Source: JANMCE01 sp031360915
GTDB lineage: Bacteria > Actinomycetota > Acidimicrobiia > Acidimicrobiales > Ilumatobacteraceae
Direction of reading: 5' to 3'
Assembly: GCA_031360915.1 (NCBI GenBank)
Contig: JANMCE010000202.1
Location: forward strand, 1 to 49,712
Length of the DNA stretch: 49,712 nucleotides
Shown: one piece after another, positions 33,883-42,627 of the stretch
How positions within the stretch are numbered: the stretch's first letter is position 1
Layout: the number at the start of each line of letters is the position of its first letter
Made by a program: the position numbers and the translations under genes
Notes under the pieces: model-generated
What the model was told of the DNA's origin: nothing
Seen by the model: the letters and a program-made list of their open reading frames with translations, nothing else
Database searches by the model: none

Positions 33883-36738
33883 TTATGTTGCGGGCAGCTG
33901 CCGCGGTCCAAGCGTGCTCTTGGCCGTGTCGCTCACCTTTACACCAGTGGGGGACGTGCCCATTGCTTTCACGTTCGTTTCGAGATCGCCGGTGTTCTTG
34001 GTCTCGAAATACAACGTGATCGATTTGCCTGCCGGCAGGCGTTCCAACGAGTCGGCTTGGCCTGTGAGCGGTGTGAGGTTCTTCTGATTGATCTTCAACG
34101 TCGGGTCGTCAATCGTGATCTTCAGCAGATCGACGTTGCCGATGTTCGTGACCCTGTAGCAGTAGGTGATATCGGCTGCTGGGGGTGCGTAAAGATTCTT
34201 GTCCTTGTCGGTAAAGAGCTTGCAACCGGCGCCGCTGTTATGACCCTCTACGATGCCGACGAGCAGTTCGAGGCCGGGCTCGGACAAGAAGTAGAACGCC
34301 CGATCTTCCGTGAGCGGAAGGATGCCGACGGGTACACCATTTCCGTCAATGGGTGTTCCGGTCAGGACTGGGTGCAACTTGTTGAGGCCCAGCGTTGCTT
34401 GCTTGGGCGTACCCGTGAAGAACCAGGTCTCACCGCTGTGCAGGATGTTGCCTGCACCCGCGGGCTTGGCGATGAACTGGTCATCGAACGGGCCGGGGGT
34501 ATCGGCATCTTCGAAAAGCTTCGGATCCTGCAAATCCGTCGTGCCGCCGTTCGTCACTTTGTAGCTAACCTGCAGACCCTGGTCGCTAGGAATGTCAACC
34601 GGCGCGTTCGGATCGGTAGACCGCAGTCCGTTGATCCTCGTCTCGATGGCGAGGACCGGTGAGGCACAAGTAGCAGGCGTGATGTAGTCGAACGAGCGTT
34701 TGTTGGTGACCGACGCGGCGCCACCGGTCTCCCCAGTGCTTGACACCGCAACGGCATTCAGAACGATCGGCACATAGGTAGGCGGGCAGTACGACACAAC
34801 AGCCGTGCGGGTACACACTTCGAGCGGATCACCCTTCCAGGAGATCTCCATGGTCGGGGTGCCCGATACGAATGCCGATGCCTTCAGGCCGCTGAACGCA
34901 ACCTCGGCGGTGAGCGCCTTGCGGGTGCCACCGAACAAGACGGAACTGATGTCCACCACGGTCGTTGTGGCGCCGAACTTGCGAGCCGACCAGCCGGGAA
35001 CGACCGCACCGGTTGAGTCCTTCAGAGTGAGCGCAAAGCCGTTGTGGGCTCCGGCCGGTAGGTCGTTCACCCGAACGGCGTCCCATCCGGTCACACGCAC
35101 GGACGCATTAGAAGCGCAGTAGACGGGCTTGGCCGAAACCGTTCCCGAGGTGCATCCGGGGGGGCCGCCATTGGCGTGAAAGCTCTCAAGGAAGCCGTCG
35201 TCGCTCATCTTCCACATGCACGTTGGCGCAAACGGATCGCGCCGCAAGCTGTACGCCTTGCGGGAGGTGGAGGAAAGGAACGGGAAACCGTCGCATGAGG
35301 TTCCCGTCTTCCAGTCGTAGCAGGGCACTGACTCGGGGTTGGTGGCCGACAGTGGGATGTAGCTGCGAGCATCACTTACCAGTCCGTAGCCGCCGAGCAC
35401 ACCGTTCCACGACACCCGGGTCTTGGGAACCCAAGCTTCGAACGACGCCGGTACCGACTGCGGCTGGCCCGCAAGGTCGAAACAGGCAACGGCGCTGGTC
35501 ATACGCGGACGGGCGCAGAAGCCACTCAGCTGGCCGCTGACGTCGGAGCGAAGTACCGGATCCTGACCACCGTCCCACGACGCAGCAGTCTGACCGGCGC
35601 ACGGGGTGTGGTTGGCAGAATCGAAGCACTCGAGCGAGAGGATGCTCGTGCCATCGGCAACAGCCGTGTACGACACGAGACCGTCAGCGCGGTACGGCGC
35701 GGTTCCATCTGCTGACCAGTAGACGTTGTTCTTGCGGGACGCAGAAGTGGTGGAGATGCCAACCGGGTAGTCGAGACCTGCTGAGAACGGCTGACCGGCG
35801 CACGCTGTCATCGTGGCCGCAGTGACGCAACCGACCATAAGTTCCTTGGTGGCTTTGCGCGGGTACACGAACATCACTTCGCCGTTGTACATCCACGGCT
35901 GCGACACGAGCGCTGCACTCAATGACACGCCGTCGCCATCAAGCTCAGTAATGCCACAGTCGGACTGCGTGTCGAAGTCGATGCAGGAGAGCACGACCTT
36001 GTTCCCACCGTTGGCCCGATCGATGGCCGGGAAGTAGGCCTTGCCATTCGACTGGTCCACCCAGGCATCGGCCACGTCGGATGAGAACAGGGTGCGAGAC
36101 GGACCGAAGGATCCGCACGATGACCCGTCGTTCTTGTTGAAGCAGAGCACCTTCAGCGTGGTGTGGTGCAGCGCCGAGTAGATGTTCTGCTTGTAGAACA
36201 GCAACTCGAAGCTGTCGCCGCCGCCACTGATGCTGGTCGAGATACTCGACACAGTCGGAGCGTTGATGGCCGTCGCAACGCCACTGCGACCCTCAGCCGG
36301 AACGAAGAGAGCCAATGCACGAACATCGGTGACGTTCTCGCTTATAGCGGGCTCGATGTCTGTGAACATCGCGCTCTTGTCGGTTTTGAACGTTGCCTTC
36401 CAACCGTCAGGCACCGAGACCGAGCCCTTCTCATACTTTGCGCGGGCCGGATTGAAGGTCTGCGTGACCGAACCAGACGCCACTTTGGTTCCGGTGTTCT
36501 GGTATGTGTCGGTCCAGGTGACGACGTCGGCGGCGTTCACCCGGTTTGAGGGGCTGGCGGCCGCGGGTGGGGCTACAGGTGTGTTGCCAAGTGTGCCCGT
36601 CGAGCTAGCGGAAACCACTGCATTGCTCTGCAGAGTAGTCAGCCCGGTTGGGTCTGTCGCAGAGAACGCAGCCACGCCGACGATCATGCTCGCCACGATT
36701 GCACCAATGGCCAGACCCTTGTACCCAAGACGTTTCAT
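33883..36738 (-). CDS. Large secreted protein with repeated C-x8-C modules and DUF11-like domains
   Basis: A 951-aa protein with an N-terminal signal segment (about 5-25, GYKGLAIGAIVASMIVGVAA). After a Ser/Ala/Pro linker comes a DUF11-like beta-sandwich (about 70-120, with VVTWTDTYQNTGTKVASGSV). The middle, 190-530, has repeated modules each with a cysteine pair spaced exactly nine residues: 199/208, 252/261, 304/313, 371/380 and 473/482, plus a variant 408/419. Module spacing is mostly 48-54 residues, as in a beta-propeller with one disulfide per blade. The C-terminal third has more DUF11-like sandwiches (ITYCYRVTNIGNVDLL). No LPXTG anchor or C-terminal membrane helix is seen. I do not recognise a named family. 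It is probably a cell-surface or secreted structural or binding protein. Confidence 0.75.
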   Translation of the reverse strand: MKRLGYKGLAIGAIVASMIVGVAAFSATDPTGLTTLQSNAVVSASSTGTLGNTPVAPPAAASPSNRVNAADVVTWTDTYQNTGTKVASGSVTQTFNPARAKYEKGSVSVPDGWKATFKTDKSAMFTDIEPAISENVTDVRALALFVPAEGRSGVATAINAPTVSSISTSISGGGDSFELLFYKQNIYSALHHTTLKVLCFNKNDGSSCGSFGPSRTLFSSDVADAWVDQSNGKAYFPAIDRANGGNKVVLSCIDFDTQSDCGITELDGDGVSLSAALVSQPWMYNGEVMFVYPRKATKELMVGCVTAATMTACAGQPFSAGLDYPVGISTTSASRKNNVYWSADGTAPYRADGLVSYTAVADGTSILSLECFDSANHTPCAGQTAASWDGGQDPVLRSDVSGQLSGFCARPRMTSAVACFDLAGQPQSVPASFEAWVPKTRVSWNGVLGGYGLVSDARSYIPLSATNPESVPCYDWKTGTSCDGFPFLSSTSRKAYSLRRDPFAPTCMWKMSDDGFLESFHANGGPPGCTSGTVSAKPVYCASNASVRVTGWDAVRVNDLPAGAHNGFALTLKDSTGAVVPGWSARKFGATTTVVDISSVLFGGTRKALTAEVAFSGLKASAFVSGTPTMEISWKGDPLEVCTRTAVVSYCPPTYVPIVLNAVAVSSTGETGGAASVTNKRSFDYITPATCASPVLAIETRINGLRSTDPNAPVDIPSDQGLQVSYKVTNGGTTDLQDPKLFEDADTPGPFDDQFIAKPAGAGNILHSGETWFFTGTPKQATLGLNKLHPVLTGTPIDGNGVPVGILPLTEDRAFYFLSEPGLELLVGIVEGHNSGAGCKLFTDKDKNLYAPPAADITYCYRVTNIGNVDLLKITIDDPTLKINQKNLTPLTGQADSLERLPAGKSITLYFETKNTGDLETNVKAMGTSPTGVKVSDTAKSTLGPRQLPAT

Positions 36739-36772
36739 GGGTACCAGAGTGGAGCAGATTCACCGCCCAGAG

Positions 36773-36792
36773 AAGGGTTTAGAGCAACCCTT
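36773..36792 (-). terminator. Possible hairpin after the monooxygenase operon
   Basis: A 7-bp perfect stem (AAGGGTT/AACCCTT) with a 6-base loop lies 81 bp beyond the minus-strand monooxygenase stop and 35 bp before the 951-aa gene's start. It has no T run, so it may be a terminator or a regulatory hairpin. Confidence 0.35.
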
Positions 36793-36872
36793 GTGGCACT
36801 CTCGACCGAACTGAGCAGAACCAGAGAGACGCCAGAGTTCGAGCTGTTCCGCAGTGAGTCGAACGGCTCTTG

Positions 36873-38138
36873 CTAGTACTGCGCGGCCGCCAGTGATGGT
36901 CGATCGTTGAGGTCGGCCATGGCGAAACCGGCGGCTCTTCGATAGCCTTCCGTGGACTGCAAAATCTCTTCGGGCGAGATGACATCGTTGATGTCGGCGA
37001 ACCCGTTGGGTGCCCGTTCTTCCACCAGCATCATGGGTCGTTCCGGGCCGTGACCACGATTCGCGAGCACGATGCCGGAGGTCGGCGGCCGACGAAAATC
37101 GTCGTACTTTTGCAACGCCACAAGCGGATCAGACGGGTACGAAAGCAGGCATCCCGCGAGCGCTCGCGCATCGAGAATTGCCTGAGATCCGCCGTTTGAG
37201 CCGACGGGATACATCGGATGCGCGGCATCTCCCAGCAGCGTGACACGGCCATAGGTCCAGCGGTCGAGTGGGTCCCGGTCCACCATCGGGAACTGATAGG
37301 TGGCCGGTGCCGAGCGGATGAGCTCCGGCAAGTTGAGCCAGTCAAAGTTCCAGCTCTCGAACTGCGGCAGGAAGTCGTCGAGGTTGCCCCGTTTGTTCCA
37401 GTCTTCACGCTCGGCGAGCTCGGTCTCGTCGTACACCAGCTCGGCGATGAAGTTCAGTTGCTGACGGCCGTTGACTACCGGCGAGATCGGATAGAAAACA
37501 AACTTTTGCCGCGCGTGACCAGCCCAGACCAAGGTCTTTCCGTCAAATACCGGGGGTCCTTCGGCCATCCCGCGCCACAGGATTGCACCGTTCCACTTCG
37601 GCACACCTTCGTACGGGTTGAACTGCTTGCGAATGACCGAGTGGATACCGTCGGCGGCAATGAGCAGCGAGCCCGTGTGGGTGCCGATCGATTGACCGGA
37701 GAGACGATCGATGAAGTGCGCCGTGACTCCGCGGTCATCTTGTTCAAACCGGTCGAGGTGATGACCGGTATGTACCCGATCTGCACCGATTCGCTCGACG
37801 GCCGCGTCGTAGAGGAACCGCTGCAGATACCCTCGGTGGACCGAGATCTGCGGCCACTTATAGCCAGCGAGCAGACCGCGGGTTTCACTCCAGATCAGCT
37901 CACCCCGCTTCGTGAAATACGACAGATGATCAGGAGCGTGACCGACCAGCTGGAGTTGTCCGAGCAGGCCGAGCTCGTCGAGTTCGCGCACTGCGTGCGG
38001 CAGCAGATTGATGCCGACGCCGAGCGCTTGGACCTGATCGACCGTCTCAAAGACGCGCACCGGGAACCCGGCCTGGTGCAGGCTGAGCGCCGCAGCGAAC
38101 CCGCCAATGCCTCCGCCGGCAATGAGGATGTCGTCCAC
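36873..38138 (-). CDS. FAD-dependent aromatic monooxygenase
   Basis: A 421-aa class A flavoprotein hydroxylase of the p-hydroxybenzoate/salicylate hydroxylase group. The FAD-binding motif is LIAGGGIGGFAAALS (residues 5-19). The second FAD motif is LLGDAAHPMYPVGSNGG, and the DG-type motif is seen in LLIAADGIHSVIRKQ. Such enzymes use NAD(P)H and oxygen to hydroxylate an aromatic ring. It lies eight bases downstream of the intradiol dioxygenase gene, so it probably supplies the dioxygenase's diol or triol substrate, for example hydroxyquinol from a hydroxysalicylate or resorcinol. The exact substrate is inference. Confidence 0.9.
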   Translation of the reverse strand: MDDILIAGGGIGGFAAALSLHQAGFPVRVFETVDQVQALGVGINLLPHAVRELDELGLLGQLQLVGHAPDHLSYFTKRGELIWSETRGLLAGYKWPQISVHRGYLQRFLYDAAVERIGADRVHTGHHLDRFEQDDRGVTAHFIDRLSGQSIGTHTGSLLIAADGIHSVIRKQFNPYEGVPKWNGAILWRGMAEGPPVFDGKTLVWAGHARQKFVFYPISPVVNGRQQLNFIAELVYDETELAEREDWNKRGNLDDFLPQFESWNFDWLNLPELIRSAPATYQFPMVDRDPLDRWTYGRVTLLGDAAHPMYPVGSNGGSQAILDARALAGCLLSYPSDPLVALQKYDDFRRPPTSGIVLANRGHGPERPMMLVEERAPNGFADINDVISPEEILQSTEGYRRAAGFAMADLNDRPSLAAAQY

Positions 38139-38146
38139 TGGTGCCG

Positions 38147-38986
38147 CTAGAAGCGGTCGAGCACGATGTCGAAGCGAGTCTCGAGTTCGCCGTGCGCGTC
38201 CTTGGTGAACTCACGGATCAAGCTGCGTTGCACACCGAATACGGCGTCACCTTCGAGGTACTCGCTCTCCACATCGAACACGTGGGTGATCAAGTCTTTG
38301 TAGCCTGGGTGCTTCACCCAAATATGCAGATGACCGGGGCGCCACCAGTTGCGGCCGTTGCGCTTCAACCAGTCCCCCACCGGACCATCGCTTGGGATCG
38401 GGTAGGGCACGGGACGGATGCTGCGGATCTCGTACTCGCCGTTGGCGTCGGTGCGATAGATGCCACGCAGGTTTTCCTCATGCTGCCCACCAGGCTGCTG
38501 CACGGCGTAGAACATATTGGTGGCGTTCTGCCAGCAATCGAGCATGACGTTCTCGAGCGGGTTGCCCTCCACGTCGGTGACCCGACCACGGAAAACGACC
38601 CGGTCGCCCTCGTCTTCGTCCACCAACATGGTAGCGCCCTTGGCTCGCTCGGGAGAGTTCGGCACGAAGAACGGTCCGAGCACGGTGTTGTCCGTGAGCG
38701 CCTCGGAGCTGGCGTCGTAGGCCAACATCTCGATAAGCGTTGACACACCGGTCGTGTCGGACATAAGGATGAACTCCTGGCGAATGTCGGAACACTTCTG
38801 ACCCGTCGCCGTCAGGAACTGGATGGCCGTAAACCACTCATCACGAGTGAGGTTCAGCTCGCGCACCAGCGCATGCAAGTGCTTGACGACCGCAACGCTA
38901 ACTTCCTTCAGCCGTGGGTCCGGCGAGTTGTCGTACCTCGATACGACCTCGGCCAAATGTTCGTCAAGCTTCGCGTCAGTTGCCAT
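38147..38986 (-). CDS. Intradiol ring-cleavage dioxygenase, hydroxyquinol 1,2-dioxygenase type
   Basis: A 279-aa iron(III) dioxygenase that opens a catecholic ring between the two hydroxyls. The helical N-terminal dimerisation domain (about 20-95) is followed by the beta-sandwich. Iron ligands are visible as Y160 (MFYAVQQ), Y195 (RPVPYPIP) and H219/H221 (GHLHIWV). The sequence resembles hydroxyquinol 1,2-dioxygenases more than protocatechuate dioxygenases. The product would be maleylacetate or a muconate, but no maleylacetate reductase is in the window. The ATG at 38986 has an AGGGGGA site at a good distance. It is the first gene of the operon with the monooxygenase. Confidence 0.92.
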   Translation of the reverse strand: MATDAKLDEHLAEVVSRYDNSPDPRLKEVSVAVVKHLHALVRELNLTRDEWFTAIQFLTATGQKCSDIRQEFILMSDTTGVSTLIEMLAYDASSEALTDNTVLGPFFVPNSPERAKGATMLVDEDEGDRVVFRGRVTDVEGNPLENVMLDCWQNATNMFYAVQQPGGQHEENLRGIYRTDANGEYEIRSIRPVPYPIPSDGPVGDWLKRNGRNWWRPGHLHIWVKHPGYKDLITHVFDVESEYLEGDAVFGVQRSLIREFTKDAHGELETRFDIVLDRF

Positions 38987-39093
38987 GGCAATTTCCCCCT
39001 GTTGTCCCTGCCTCATTCAATCACAGGTTCCCTGACGTTGTTGCGGCCCGGGCTCCGAAGGACGGTACGGGCGCGTCGGAGCGCTCGGCGGTG

Positions 39094-40368
39094 TCAGGCG
39101 GCGGGTTGGATGTGGGTGCCGTTGGGGCGTTGGATGTGCCACTGGCCGTTGGGGTCGCGCCAGGTTCGGTAGCCGTGTTCTTTCAACCGGTTATGTTTTT
39201 GGCACAACGGTTTCCCGTTCGACACCCGGGTTTCACCACCGTGGCGCCACGGAATCGTGTGATCCCCTTGACAATAGTGGGCCGGTATGTTGCATCCGGT
39301 CCACGCGCACGACGGATCGATCACGTTCAACAGCTGCCGGAGCGACCCGGTAAAGAACCGGCCTTTCTGAGAGATCGACGCTTCTGGTGTGGTGTACACG
39401 ACCCGACGCATATGGCCTTTGATGGCTGCGGCTACCGCGTCGGCCGGATCGAGTTGGGTGCCACCGAATGTTTCGCAGCGGATGTTGCGATAGTTCCGAG
39501 GATCCAACGGGACCGGCTGGGTGTCGGTGAGGGTGGCGAGGCCGTGCTCGAACGCGTCGGGGGACATCGTGATATTCACCGACGGTTCGGGAAGATTCGC
39601 ATCAGGCAACGTCCCACAGGCTTGTAACAGTGCGGCTTCGAACGCGTCAGCCCGACGCTGAGCCTCGGTCCGGGCCAGGTGCGACTGATTCGTCTGGTCA
39701 CCATGAAGTTCGCGGGCCTCTTCCCAATCAGCGAGACGCTCGGCCTGCACGAACCGCTCGTACAGTTCTCGGATCGTGGCACCCTGCAACGAACCGAAAG
39801 TTCCTTGGAGGGTGCAACCGCCGTCAAAGTTTTCGAAGATCCGCAGGTTACGGAACTCGTGCGTCGTCTGATGCTTCTGCCTCGCGCCGTCCGCGTCGGC
39901 GAGACGGGTCCAGTGCTTCATTACGTTCGCGAATTCTGCTGCGGTCAGCCGTCGTTCGTCTTCCATCAACATGTCGAGCGACTCGCCGAGCTGGGTCCGG
40001 CATCGCTCAATGCTGTACGCCCTCGATAGTGCTCCGAGTTGCTCGCGGCCGATCTGACCGGCCCGATACGCGTCACCCGTTTGAGGAAGATCACGGAACA
40101 TGCGCGCTAACCCGGCACGGCGGGTGGTTTCGCCGCGGGTGGTGCGACACACGAAGGCGTTCCACGACTGCGCAGTGGAGAACCCGTCGTCCTTATGCAC
40201 ACCCGAACGATCGACCGAATCTAAAACAGTGATAGCGAGCGCATCAATCTTGCGGGCAGCTTGCTCGACCAGAACGGCATACGTTGCGGCGTCTTCAACC
40301 GTGGTGAACGACACCGTTTCGGCATGGATTTCGTCCAACAATCCATGCAGTCGAGCGAGTCGTTCCAT
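39094..40368 (-). CDS. DUF222 / HNH endonuclease domain protein (13E12-repeat-like)
   Basis: A 424-aa protein with an N-terminal DUF222 region (about 1-300) and a C-terminal HNH nuclease motif (about 350-395). The motif has four cysteines (CAWTGC, HYCQGDH, PLCQKH) and the catalytic-type DHTIPWRHGGET. This architecture matches the 13E12 repeat family of mycobacteria, which is common in actinobacteria, often multi-copy, and of unclear function. A LexA-type box and an extended -10 hexamer (TGATACAAT) lie just upstream, so it should be induced by DNA damage. The spacing suggests a leaderless mRNA. The gene lies alone between two aromatic-catabolism blocks and could be mobile. Confidence 0.92.
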   Translation of the reverse strand: MERLARLHGLLDEIHAETVSFTTVEDAATYAVLVEQAARKIDALAITVLDSVDRSGVHKDDGFSTAQSWNAFVCRTTRGETTRRAGLARMFRDLPQTGDAYRAGQIGREQLGALSRAYSIERCRTQLGESLDMLMEDERRLTAAEFANVMKHWTRLADADGARQKHQTTHEFRNLRIFENFDGGCTLQGTFGSLQGATIRELYERFVQAERLADWEEARELHGDQTNQSHLARTEAQRRADAFEAALLQACGTLPDANLPEPSVNITMSPDAFEHGLATLTDTQPVPLDPRNYRNIRCETFGGTQLDPADAVAAAIKGHMRRVVYTTPEASISQKGRFFTGSLRQLLNVIDPSCAWTGCNIPAHYCQGDHTIPWRHGGETRVSNGKPLCQKHNRLKEHGYRTWRDPNGQWHIQRPNGTHIQPAA

Positions 40369-40375
40369 AGGAGAG

Positions 40376-40397
40376 ATTGTATCAGAACACGCGTTCG
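40376..40397 (-). promoter_or_regulatory. LexA-like SOS box and extended -10 promoter of the HNH gene
   Basis: GAACACGCGTTC at 40385-40396 fits the actinobacterial LexA box (GAAC-N4-GTTC, with G following). On the minus strand TGATACAAT puts an extended -10 hexamer TACAAT at 40381-40376, seven bases before the ATG at 40368. A repressor bound here would cover the promoter. Confidence 0.8.
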
Positions 40398-40501
40398 TTT
40401 GCTACAGTCCATTCGTTAAGAAAACTATCACCTACCAGGACACATATGGCACTACGGGTGGTATATCTCGACCGAGCGCCTATGGCTGGAAGACTGGGCG
40501 T

Positions 40502-40894
40502 ATGCCGTTTGTCTCGCTCGTCGCAATCGTGGTGGATAGCTACGATCCGGCCATTCGATTCTTCGTGGATGTCCTGGGCTTTGAACTGGCAGAGGACGTG
40601 CCGTCGCTTACGAACGATGGGCGTCCGAAACGGTGGGTGGTCGTACGTCCGCCGAATGCCGAGACCGGCATCTTGTTGGCGCAGGCCGATGGTCCGGTGC
40701 AGACGAAGGTTGTTGGTCAACAAGTAGCTGGCCGTGTGGGTTTCTTTCTTCGAGTCGACGACTTCGAAGCGACACACAAGCGTATGGTGGCAGCGGACGT
40801 GGAGTTCATCTCACGACCACGGACCGAACCGTACGGAACCGTCGCGGTATTCCGAGACATCGCCGGGAACCGATGGGACTTGCTTGGCCCGTAG
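40502..40894 (+). CDS. VOC-family single-domain protein
   Basis: A 130-aa protein of the VOC superfamily (MPFVSLVAIVVDSYDPAIRF). It has the paired beta-alpha-beta-beta-beta repeat, ending with the typical GTVAVFRDIAGNRWDLLG. Conserved residues suggest a glyoxalase/bleomycin-resistance-like fold. It lacks the usual histidine ligands at the first position (VAIVVD instead of VDHI), so it may bind without metal. A longer frame from 40100 runs through the HNH gene on the other strand and is rejected. It is followed by the RibD-type reductase gene. Confidence 0.75.
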   Translation: MPFVSLVAIVVDSYDPAIRFFVDVLGFELAEDVPSLTNDGRPKRWVVVRPPNAETGILLAQADGPVQTKVVGQQVAGRVGFFLRVDDFEATHKRMVAADVEFISRPRTEPYGTVAVFRDIAGNRWDLLGP

Positions 40895-40952
40895 GCGGCG
40901 GCGTCCGTTGTCGACCGCACTTGACGGCTTGCCGAAGCGTTTGGCTACTCTC

Positions 40953-40967
40953 GACGTTAGGAACGTC
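40953..40967. promoter_or_regulatory. Possible operator before the RibD-type reductase gene
   Basis: A perfect inverted repeat GACGTT-AGG-AACGTC lies 25 bp before the ATG at 40993. A TTGACG at 40921-40926 could be its -35 box. The regulator is unknown. Confidence 0.45.
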
Positions 40968-40992
40968 AACCCCGGAAACGAGGAGCACAACA

Positions 40993-41583
40993 ATGCGCGT
41001 TGTCGTCAATGAATTCATGAGTCTTGATGGTGTGGTGCAGGCGCCGGGGGGGCCGGAGGAGGACACCGAAGGTGGCTTCGCTCACGGCGGCTGGTCGCAT
41101 CCCTACTTCGACGTTGATGTGATGGGACCGGTGATCGGCGGCGGCATGGAAACGGCCGAGGCGCTCCTCTTCGGTCGACGAACTTGGCAGGCAATGGCCG
41201 CTGCATGGCCCGACCGCGCGGGCGACCCGTATGCCGATCAGATGAACGCGATCAAGAAGTACGTGGCCTCACGAACGCTGGCGCAACATGATGCGCACTG
41301 GCACAACACCACGGTGCTCTCGGCCGACAACGCCATCGCTGACATAGCCAGCCTCCGTCAGAAGGACGGCGGCGACCTCGTGGTGTGGGGCAGTGTCAGC
41401 CTGGTCAAAGCAATGTTGACGGAAGGCCTCGTCGATGTGCTGAGCCTCATGATCGAACCGATCCTGCTCGGCGGTGGCAAGCGGATCTTCCCCGAAGACG
41501 GTATGGCCCGACCGATGGAACTCGTCAGCTCCGTCACGGCCAGTACGGGCGTTCTGGTCTGCACCTACCAGCCAGTGCTCTAA
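40993..41583 (+). CDS. Dihydrofolate-reductase-fold protein (RibD C-terminal family)
   Basis: A 196-aa protein of the RibD_C/YyaP-YwjB group. Key segments are MRVVVNEFMSLDGVVQAPGG at the start, GRRTWQAMAAAWP and the nucleotide-binding GGDLVVWGSVSLVKAML. Members are NADPH-dependent reductases of unknown substrate, related to the reductase half of RibD. The ATG at 40993 has an AGGAG site seven bases away, and an upstream frame opening at 40633 is ignored. It lies between the VOC gene and hpaD on the same strand, but gaps of about 100 and 33 bp leave the operon structure open. Confidence 0.88.
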   Translation: MRVVVNEFMSLDGVVQAPGGPEEDTEGGFAHGGWSHPYFDVDVMGPVIGGGMETAEALLFGRRTWQAMAAAWPDRAGDPYADQMNAIKKYVASRTLAQHDAHWHNTTVLSADNAIADIASLRQKDGGDLVVWGSVSLVKAMLTEGLVDVLSLMIEPILLGGGKRIFPEDGMARPMELVSSVTASTGVLVCTYQPVL

Positions 41584-41604
41584 CGCACTTCTCAGGAAAC
41601 CGGA

Positions 41605-41610
41605 TACGTT
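41605..41610 (+). promoter_or_regulatory. Probable -10 element for the hpaD operon
   Basis: TACGTT, six bases (GGAGCT) before the ATG at 41617. The spacing suggests a leaderless transcript. Confidence 0.45.
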
Positions 41611-41616
41611 GGAGCT

Positions 41617-42627
41617 ATGGCTACAGAGGCTCCCAACATTGTTCGCTCTGCGTACGCCACGCTGGTCGTAACGGACCTTGAGGCGAGTCGACATTTCTGG
41701 GTGGAACGGCTTGGATTCCACGTCAGCGCCGAAGAACCGGACGCGTTGTATCTGCGGGGGTTCGAAGAGTTCGTGCACCACTCGCTGATCTTGCGCAAGG
41801 GTCCCGAGCCGGCCTGCGCGTACTACGCACTGCGGGTACGCACGCCCGAAGACGTCGAGCGAGCGAAGGCATGGCATCTGGCCCGTGGCTGCGAGGTGTG
41901 TGACGTTCCGAAGGGCACCACGCTCGGCGTGGGTGATGCCATCCGTGTGCAAGACCCGTTCGGCTTCGTGGTGGAGTACTTCCATCACATGGACAACGCC
42001 GAGAAGTTGCATCAGCGCTACGACCTGCGCAAGGGCGCCAGTATCAACCGGCTTGATCACATCAACATTGTCACCGACGACGTGAAGGGTGCATTCGAGT
42101 GGTACTCCGACTTGGGCTTCGGCCTGTCAGAAACCATCGAGGACACCGACGGAACGCTGTTCGCGGCGTGGATGTTCCGCAAACAGACGGTGCACGACGT
42201 CGCCTTCACCCAAGGCTCATCGCCCCGCCTGCACCACCTCGCGTTTGCGGTGCCCGAGTCACATCACATTCTGCATTTGGCCGACGTCCTTGGCGCCACG
42301 AATGAGTACGCCGCTATTGAACGCGGGCCCGGTCGTCATGGTGTGTCCAACGCGTTCTATCTGTACCTGCGCGATCCCGACGGGCATCGGGTGGAGATCT
42401 ACACCACCGACTACTTCACCGGTGACCCGGGTTTTGAGCCCATCCGGTGGAGTGTGCATGATGAGCGCCGCCGTGACTTCTGGGCCAGCCCGGTCGTGCC
42501 GAGATGGTACGAGGAAGCAAGCCGCATATTGGATCTCGATGGAAACATCGTGCCGCTGCGGGAACGGAAGTCAGACGAACAGCGCATCACGGTTGGTGCC
42601 GACGGATTAGGAGTCACACGAAAATGA
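41617..42627 (+). CDS. hpaD: Homoprotocatechuate (3,4-dihydroxyphenylacetate) 2,3-dioxygenase
   Basis: A 336-aa extradiol dioxygenase that cleaves 3,4-dihydroxyphenylacetate next to the hydroxyls. It has two VOC modules. The metal ligands H148 (RLDHIN), H207 (RLHHLAF) and E260 (VEIYTTDY) fall seven residues before those of the well-studied Brevibacterium/Arthrobacter enzyme (H155, H214, E267). The second-sphere H193 and Y250 are also in register. The C-terminal WYEEASRILDLDGN is characteristic of this type I enzyme. The stop overlaps the next gene (ATGA), so the aldolase candidate is translated together with it. Confidence 0.95.
   Translation: MATEAPNIVRSAYATLVVTDLEASRHFWVERLGFHVSAEEPDALYLRGFEEFVHHSLILRKGPEPACAYYALRVRTPEDVERAKAWHLARGCEVCDVPKGTTLGVGDAIRVQDPFGFVVEYFHHMDNAEKLHQRYDLRKGASINRLDHINIVTDDVKGAFEWYSDLGFGLSETIEDTDGTLFAAWMFRKQTVHDVAFTQGSSPRLHHLAFAVPESHHILHLADVLGATNEYAAIERGPGRHGVSNAFYLYLRDPDGHRVEIYTTDYFTGDPGFEPIRWSVHDERRRDFWASPVVPRWYEEASRILDLDGNIVPLRERKSDEQRITVGADGLGVTRK

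Noticed and set aside
33031..34662. 543-codon open frame on the plus strand
   Set aside because: It runs antisense through the 5'-nucleotidase and into the 951-aa gene, with no domain and poor composition.
37218..38150. 310-codon open frame on the plus strand
   Set aside because: It is antisense to the FAD monooxygenase, which has intact cofactor motifs.
40100..40501. Upstream extension of the VOC gene
   Set aside because: The frame is open but antisense to the HNH gene and crosses its promoter. The ATG at 40502 starts the domain.
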